This document shows, piece by piece, positions 59,624-64,000 of a stretch of 64,000 nt of DNA; the stretch's first letter is position 1, and each line of letters opens with the position of its first letter. Under the pieces are notes generated by a model. The model had not been told where the DNA came from. It worked only from the letters and a program-made list of their open reading frames with translations, and ran no database searches. The stretch is from Varanus komodoensis. Taxonomy: Eukaryota; Chordata; Lepidosauria; Squamata; Varanidae. The stretch covers positions 56,767,868 through 56,831,867 of the forward strand of contig NW_025335568.1 in assembly GCF_004798865.1 (NCBI RefSeq). Direction: 5' to 3'. A program made the position numbers and the translations under genes.

Positions 59624-59810
59624 CTTCCTGTAGGTTTGGCTGCGGAAGGAGTGCTGAGCGGCGGCTACCCCCGCCGCACCTTCCCCCAGTTGCTTTCTAC
59701 GCCCTTGCAGGCTGCAAATTTGAAAGCGGCGCCACCGGAGCCCGCACCGACACCCGGGCGCTCAGCAATCCCCAGCGAGCCGCTCGCAAGCCCAGCAAGA
59801 GCGGAGGAGG
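59624..59810 (-). other. SRBD1: SRBD1 exon 1, 5' untranslated (upstream edge approximate)
   Basis: The 3' edge is set by a strong donor, GGAAG|gtgagtgc, with gt at 59623-59622. The exon lies inside the CpG island. Its 5' edge is inferred from the promoter motifs and is uncertain by tens of bases. No ATG is in frame with the exon 2 start, and an in-frame TGA at 59764-59762 shows the leader is untranslated in that frame. The next acceptor in the same transcript is immediately before the ATG of exon 2. Confidence 0.65.
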
Positions 59811-59965
59811 AGCCGCCGCCGCCGCAGGAAGTGATGGCCGTGCTTGGCCAGCAAGCCCCGGAACAGCCCCGGCGCCAATCAGCTCGCGGAGGCCGGCCCT
59901 GCCGCGGCTTAGCTGACGCCCGGAAGACGGAGACCGGGGACGGGGAGGAGGAAAAGGAGGGGACG

Positions 59966-59984
59966 GGCCGGCCGGCCGGCCGGC
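59966..59984. repeat. GGCC repeat in the CpG island
   Basis: A run of alternating GGCC units, followed by a GGCGCGCC palindrome, upstream of the inferred SRBD1 start. Confidence 0.9.
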
Positions 59985-60415
59985 GCGCCTCTCCGGGCGC
60001 AGCCGCGCGCGCTGGGGTGTTGCTCCGATTAGATGAAATCCGGAGTGAGTCGAAGCAGAGATTTCATCGCGCGTCTGGGACTTTTGCTGGGGTGCAGCCT
60101 CCCTCCCCTTCAGCGGGGCTTGTTCCGTAGGAAGGGTGTGGGTTATGCTTTGCAGCGTCTCTTGTTGCGCTTTGGGATTTGGGGAGCGGGGTTCTCATTT
60201 GTTTTGCTTTGGATAAGTTAAAGGCACAGTCTTATGCATATTTAGAGAGGGGGCGGGCGGAGAGAAAGCTTCTAGGAAGCTTCAGGCAGCTGTGTCTTTT
60301 CCTGTCTCAACAGTAAGAGCGTTGCCCCTGAAACTGCAGAGAATATAATATTGTTCAGTTGTGTCAAATATCCACCGGATTATATTTGAATGGTGGTAAC
60401 GACACTTATTTTTAA

Positions 60416-60530
60416 GGCACAATCCCATCTAAATTTAGACAGAAAAAAGCCTGCAAATCTGGCCAGGGCGTGCTGGGAGTTGTAAGTCTTTTTTCTGTCT
60501 CAGTAGGTGTAGAATTGCACCTCAAACTGG
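60416..60530. repeat. Hairpin MITE, family 2
   Basis: AGACAGAAAAAAG (60437-60449) faces its exact reverse complement at 60488-60500, and the outer parts, GCACAATCCCATCTAAATTT and the reverse of GGTGTAGAATTGCAC, also pair loosely. Half copies are near 55206-55260 and 60222-60250. Confidence 0.7.
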
Positions 60531-60670
60531 AAGTAAATGCAGCATTTTGTCATTGTATTTTTGAGCCGCTAGATGCTACCTTGAGCTGGCAAATACACCC
60601 TGCCTGCTATCTCTCCAAAGTGTTTTTAAGTTGGCCATTCCTGTGTGACTGGTCTCCTTCTCAGAAGACA

Positions 60671-60783
60671 ACCAGGTGCCTTCCAGATGTTTTGGAGCAC
60701 AACACCCATGCTCCCCAAACATGGGTCAGTTTGGGTGGATTTAGTGGGAGTTATACTCCAAAATATCTGGAGGTCACTAGATG
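60671..60783. repeat. Hairpin MITE, family 1
   Basis: The left arm TTCCAGATGTTTTGGAGCAC faces the right arm ATACTCCAAAATATCTGGAG across a centre with GGGTCAGTTTGGGTGGA. This is among the best-preserved copies. Confidence 0.8.
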
Positions 60784-60852
60784 TATTATAAGTCCCCCAG
60801 CCCTGCTAAAGACATAAAAAGGGTACTATTTGCATAAAATTTGCATATTACT

Positions 60853-60978
60853 ATATTCCATTTATACCCTGCTTTTTCCCTTTTGTAAGGTGCCCAAAGT
60901 GGCTTATGTGGCTCCATTTGATCCTCACAACATCAGTCCTGTGAGGTAGATTAGGTTGAGAATGAATGATTGGCCCAG
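60853..60978 (-). repeat. tRNA-derived SINE, family A (tail half)
   Basis: CTCCATTTGATCCTCACAAC, CCTGTGAGGTAGATTAGGTT and TGATTGGCCCAGAGTCA are the reversed body. It stops where the CR1 fragment begins. Confidence 0.75.
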
Positions 60979-61150
60979 AGTCATAGAATCAGAATGGAAG
61001 AGTGGCCATCTCGGGTCCCACTGCCTGCTGTTGCAGGACACCAAGTTACACCATCCCATTCAGATGGCTGTCTAGACACCTTTTGAATGTCTCCAGCTAG
61101 GGAGAACCCACAGCTTCCCCAGGTAACATGTTCCACAGAGTCACACACTG
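60975..61150 (-). repeat. CR1-like LINE 3' end (minus)
   Basis: TCATAGAATCAGAATGGAAG, GATGGCTGTCTAGACACCTT, TTGAATGTCTCCAGCTAGGG and GTAACATGTTCCACAG follow the reversed CR1 terminus seen in amniotes. Confidence 0.85.
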
Positions 61151-61900
61151 AACTTCGTAGCTGAGTGGGGACAAGCACCTCAGTCTTCCAAGTCCCCAGT
61201 CCAACACTCAAAGCACAATACTGGCTCTGTGATGTGACAACTTCTGTAGAGATTCAAGTTTAGAAATAGTTGCTGAAGAAATGCAATCCATCTCACCTTA
61301 GTGAACGGAACTTCAACCTGGGTGGCTGCCTTTCCTGTCTCCTGTTCTGGGGATGACTAGATAGGCTGCCTCAAGGCATCCGCTCTGGCATTTACAGACT
61401 GTCCACAATTCCAGGGCTGGTTCTACTACTTGGCAGTCACCCACAGCAGCAGTGGCAGTCCCTGGATTGTTATCTCTGCTGGAGGACAGCGCCGTGTATG
61501 CTGTGTCCTGCCTAGGCCAGCCTGCTGTTCTCAGGGCAGCACAGAAGGCTGTTGGCACACAATTCTGCAGCTTGTCAGCAGACGGAATGGAGAGGGAGGT
61601 GCTCACTTGTCCTTTGCATCAGGTGGCAAGTTATTTTGGGCTGGCCCTGTTTCATCCATCCTTGGACAGTGCAGGCATTACTGCTACTGCTACTGCCCAG
61701 GTGAGAGGAAGGGATGCACGGACAGGGCTGGCCCTACTCCTTGCGTTTCCTGTCTCTTGCTGTCCGTGCACTGGGGGCGCATCTGCAGGGGATCCTGTTA
61801 TATGCCAAGAGGCTCCCCTCATGATTCAGCCACAAGGAGAGTCATGCTCAAATAGAGCTCATTCACTGAACATTTATACAGCCTTTTTTCTTTTGAGCGG

Positions 61901-62020
61901 GGCTGGGCAGCTGGTGGCCCTCTCGAAATTCGGCCTGCAGTTCCCATCATTGCTCACTCCAGGCTGTGCTGATTAGGAATGATGGGGCTTGTAGGTCAAA
62001 ACATCTGGAGAGCCACCGCA
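61901..62020. repeat. Hairpin MITE, family 1
   Basis: The left arm CTGGTGGCCCTCTCGAAATT (then CAGTTCCCATCATT) faces the right arm AATGATGGGGCTTGTAGGTC then AAAACATCTGGAGAGCCAC. The arms span about 40 bp each. Confidence 0.85.
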
Positions 62021-62091
62021 ACTGTATGCTGTAATCTTGTGTATCATTTTTCTGCTAAAGAAGCATAGGATTGCACTCTTGGGATGTAGTC

Positions 62092-62290
62092 AGTATGTTG
62101 TAGTGATTAAAAATGTGGGACCGGGACTCAGGCAAAAGGGGTTCTAGTCCCTGCTCAGCCACCTGGGTGGCTTTGGGCCAGTCACAGACTCTTAGCCCAA
62201 CCTTGTTGTGGGTATAAGATTAAGGGCAGGAGGATGATACAAGTCATTCTGAGTTTCTTGTAAGAAAATAAGACAGGATATAACTCTAAT
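62092..62290 (+). repeat. tRNA-derived SINE, family A
   Basis: TATGTTGTAGTGATTAAAAA (head), GGGGTTCTAGTCCCTGCTCA (B box) and GTGGCTTTGGGCCAGTCACA (body) are in order, ending in an AT-rich tail. Confidence 0.8.
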
Positions 62291-63828
62291 TAATAATAGA
62301 GGGTTAAAATCAGACATCTTTTCACATAGCTTATTTCAAGTAATCCTTAAAATAACTGTGTTGAATAAGTCAGTATTAATATCCCAGTCCTACTCTTTGG
62401 AAAGGAGAAATGATAGCTGAGAGAAATTGGCATATCTTAAAGTCAAGTGAATATATCTGATTTGAGCCAGTGTCAATTATACAGCAGAATTACAGGCACT
62501 CTTTTACTCTGGCTCTGGACTTCAGATGCTTCCAGATAGAGGACTTTTCAGACATTGTACAGCTCTGCTTTCTTTTCCCTCGTAGTGGATATTGTGTAGT
62601 AAGGGGGGGAATAGGGAAAGCAGTGGAAAAACACAGGGAGGTGTTATTAATGGAAGGCAACAATGCCTGGACCCCATGTAAAATTCCATGAGTTAGACAG
62701 AGCAGTTAATTGCACACTAAAGGCTTTATCTGAAAGCAGCTCAATTATTTTCAGGTGAATATTTATAAGAAGAGCTACAGGTTAAGAAATGTCTTTTTCA
62801 TGCACACCAACATTTGTAGACTATTGGTGGGAGGATTGGTGTTGTCAGTCTTTTAACCAATGCCTGCTCCTCTGCACTAAACAGCAAATACTAACAGATG
62901 GTTTAAAAAACCTGCATTTCTGCAGAGTAAGACACTGCCATTAAAGGTTCAGGAGCCAGATCTTTTCCCTGGTCAACTGGCAACCCTCACTGAGAGTTTG
63001 TCCTCATGCAACCTTTATATTAATCTTATATGTATAACCCACTGTTCTTTCAATATGCACAGACACTGTATAAATATAAATGTAAAGGCGATAAATGTGT
63101 TCATTCAGCTGGCAGAGGGCAAGGTAATATTTTTGCTTAAAGCCTTGAATATACCCCAAAAATAGTTCTGTGAAACATCAGCTTCCTACAGTGCTCTGGA
63201 GGAAAATTCGTAGTTTTTATACAGTGCAGAAACAAACTTCTTCCATTGCTTCGCACTGCTTCAAATTGGGTTAATTCTGCTTCAAAAGTAAGCAGAAGCT
63301 GTACAGCTGATTATATGGTGACAGCAATAACAGTGGTCTGTATTTGTGTGTGATGGCCGAATCAACAGTGCAGAGAGCATTCGTGTATAACACTATAGTT
63401 GGGAATGCAATTTGGAAGCACTGTTGAACAAGAATGAATGCAGGTCTGGTCAGGGTGGCACGTGCCTTAGTTACAACATGTCTGGATCACTGCAATGCAG
63501 TCTACATGGAGCTGCCTTTGACAAGCGTTCAGAGACTAGAAATGGTCCAGAACTGTTAACAGGGCCCTCCTGTATTCAGAGAGCAGCACCAGGACATTCC
63601 CAGGTGCAGTGCAAAGTGCTGGTGATGACTTTCGGAAACGTTGAAAGGTTCAGGACCGAGGGATCTGCCTTCTGAAGTTCTGTTCGGATGCCTTCAAGCT
63701 CACCTGTGCTTTCGGACTGTTTACTCATTCAAGAAGGGAAATGTACATGCGACAGACAGGACAAAAGCAGTCCCAAATCTGTATATTTATCCATCTGCAG
63801 ATTATACTGTACATAAAGACCACTCAAG

Positions 63829-64000
63829 AGCCAGTGTGGTGCGGTGGCTAGAGTGCTGGAATGGGGACCTAGGAGATCTGGGTTCTAATTCCCACTCACC
63901 CATGAAGCTAACTGGGTGACTTTGGATCATTGACAGACCCTCAGCCCAGCCTACCTTACAGGGTTGCTGTTGTGAGAATAAAATGGAGCTATGTATGCTG
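63829..64000 (+). repeat. tRNA-derived SINE, family A (cut by the window edge)
   Basis: This is the cleanest copy: AGCCAGTGTGGTGCGGTGGC (A box region), CTGGGTTCTAATTCCCACTC (B box) and AACTGGGTGACTTTGGATCA, then GAATAAAATGGAGCTATG. It continues past the right edge. Confidence 0.85.

Larger units (their letters stand above)
59400..60130. promoter_or_regulatory. SRBD1: CpG island and promoter of SRBD1
   Basis: A GC-rich, CpG-dense block unlike the rest of the window sits just upstream of the SRBD1 first donor. It contains a CCAAT box (59875-59879, CCAATCAGC on the plus strand), an ETS-like AGGAAGTG at 59826-59833 overlapping a YY1-like GATGGCC at 59833-59839, a CRE-like TGACGC at 59914-59919 next to CCGGAAG at 59920-59926, and a GGCC run at 59966-59984. 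No TATA box is evident. CCAAT usually lies 60-100 bp upstream of initiation, so a minus-strand start near 59790-59815 is a reasonable inference. Whether the island also fires to the right cannot be seen here. Confidence 0.8.
60131..64000. other. Intergenic flank upstream of SRBD1
   Basis: No exon is recognised. It holds two hairpin MITE families (60416-60530; 60671-60783; 61901-62020), SINEs (60853-60978, 62092-62290, 63829-64000) and a reversed CR1 end (60975-61150). In human, PRKCE is the neighbour on this side, but nothing of it is visible here. Confidence 0.75.

Noticed and set aside
59564-60130. 188-codon open frame on the plus strand across the CpG island
   Set aside because: Alanine-, proline- and arginine-rich translation is what GC-rich DNA gives by chance. 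It overlaps the SRBD1 promoter and exon 1 antisense, and shows no known domain.
1-64000. CRISPR array, operon or other prokaryotic system
   Set aside because: No direct repeats with unique spacers and no compact gene clusters; the spliced gene and repeats are vertebrate.

Overview
The window is a piece of a vertebrate nuclear genome, most likely a squamate reptile (lizard or snake). The evidence is large introns with GT-AG splice sites, a CpG-island promoter, about 42% GC by eye, and a mixed repeat load of L2-like and CR1-like LINEs, RTE-BovB LINE 3' ends, two tRNA-derived SINE families and hairpin MITEs. The species cannot be named from the sequence alone.

The only host gene recognised is SRBD1 (S1 RNA-binding domain-containing protein 1, the animal relative of bacterial Tex). 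It lies on the minus strand. A CpG island with CCAAT and ETS-like motifs (about 59.4-60.1 kb) holds the promoter and an untranslated first exon with its donor at 59624/59623. Thirteen coding exons (called exons 2-14 here) follow from 55520 down to 20804. They join in phase without a stop and give 611 codons plus two bases. The product has a charged, lysine-rich and probably disordered N-terminus (about residues 1-200), the Tex-type helical region (about 204-500), and the start of the RNase H-like/YqgF domain with the GVDPG and [11 protein letters not shown] motifs. The rest of that domain, the helix-hairpin-helix region and the S1 domain must lie left of position 1, because bases 1-20803 hold no recognisable further exon and are read as part of intron 14.

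Everything else is intron or flank. Intron 14 (1-20803) holds SINE, BovB, CR1 and LINE 3' fragments, and a 100-N assembly gap bracketed by an inverted repeat. Introns 13-10 (20.9-28.7 kb) are ordinary. Intron 9 (28787-41971, 13 kb) holds the youngest-looking element, an L2-like LINE reverse-transcriptase segment at 36.6-38.3 kb with one in-frame stop. It also holds an RTE-BovB fragment that appears inserted into an older LINE copy. Introns 8-2 carry SINEs, CR1 and a promoter-like pyrimidine-rich segment. Intron 1 holds a probable solo LTR and a Tigger-like mariner MITE side by side. The right flank (60.1-64 kb) is upstream intergenic sequence with MITEs, SINEs and a CR1 end.

I found no undescribed multi-gene system. 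The observations most worth checking are the inverted repeat around the assembly gap, the nested LINE insertion, the hairpin MITE families and the unexplained GC-rich and TATA-bearing intronic segments.
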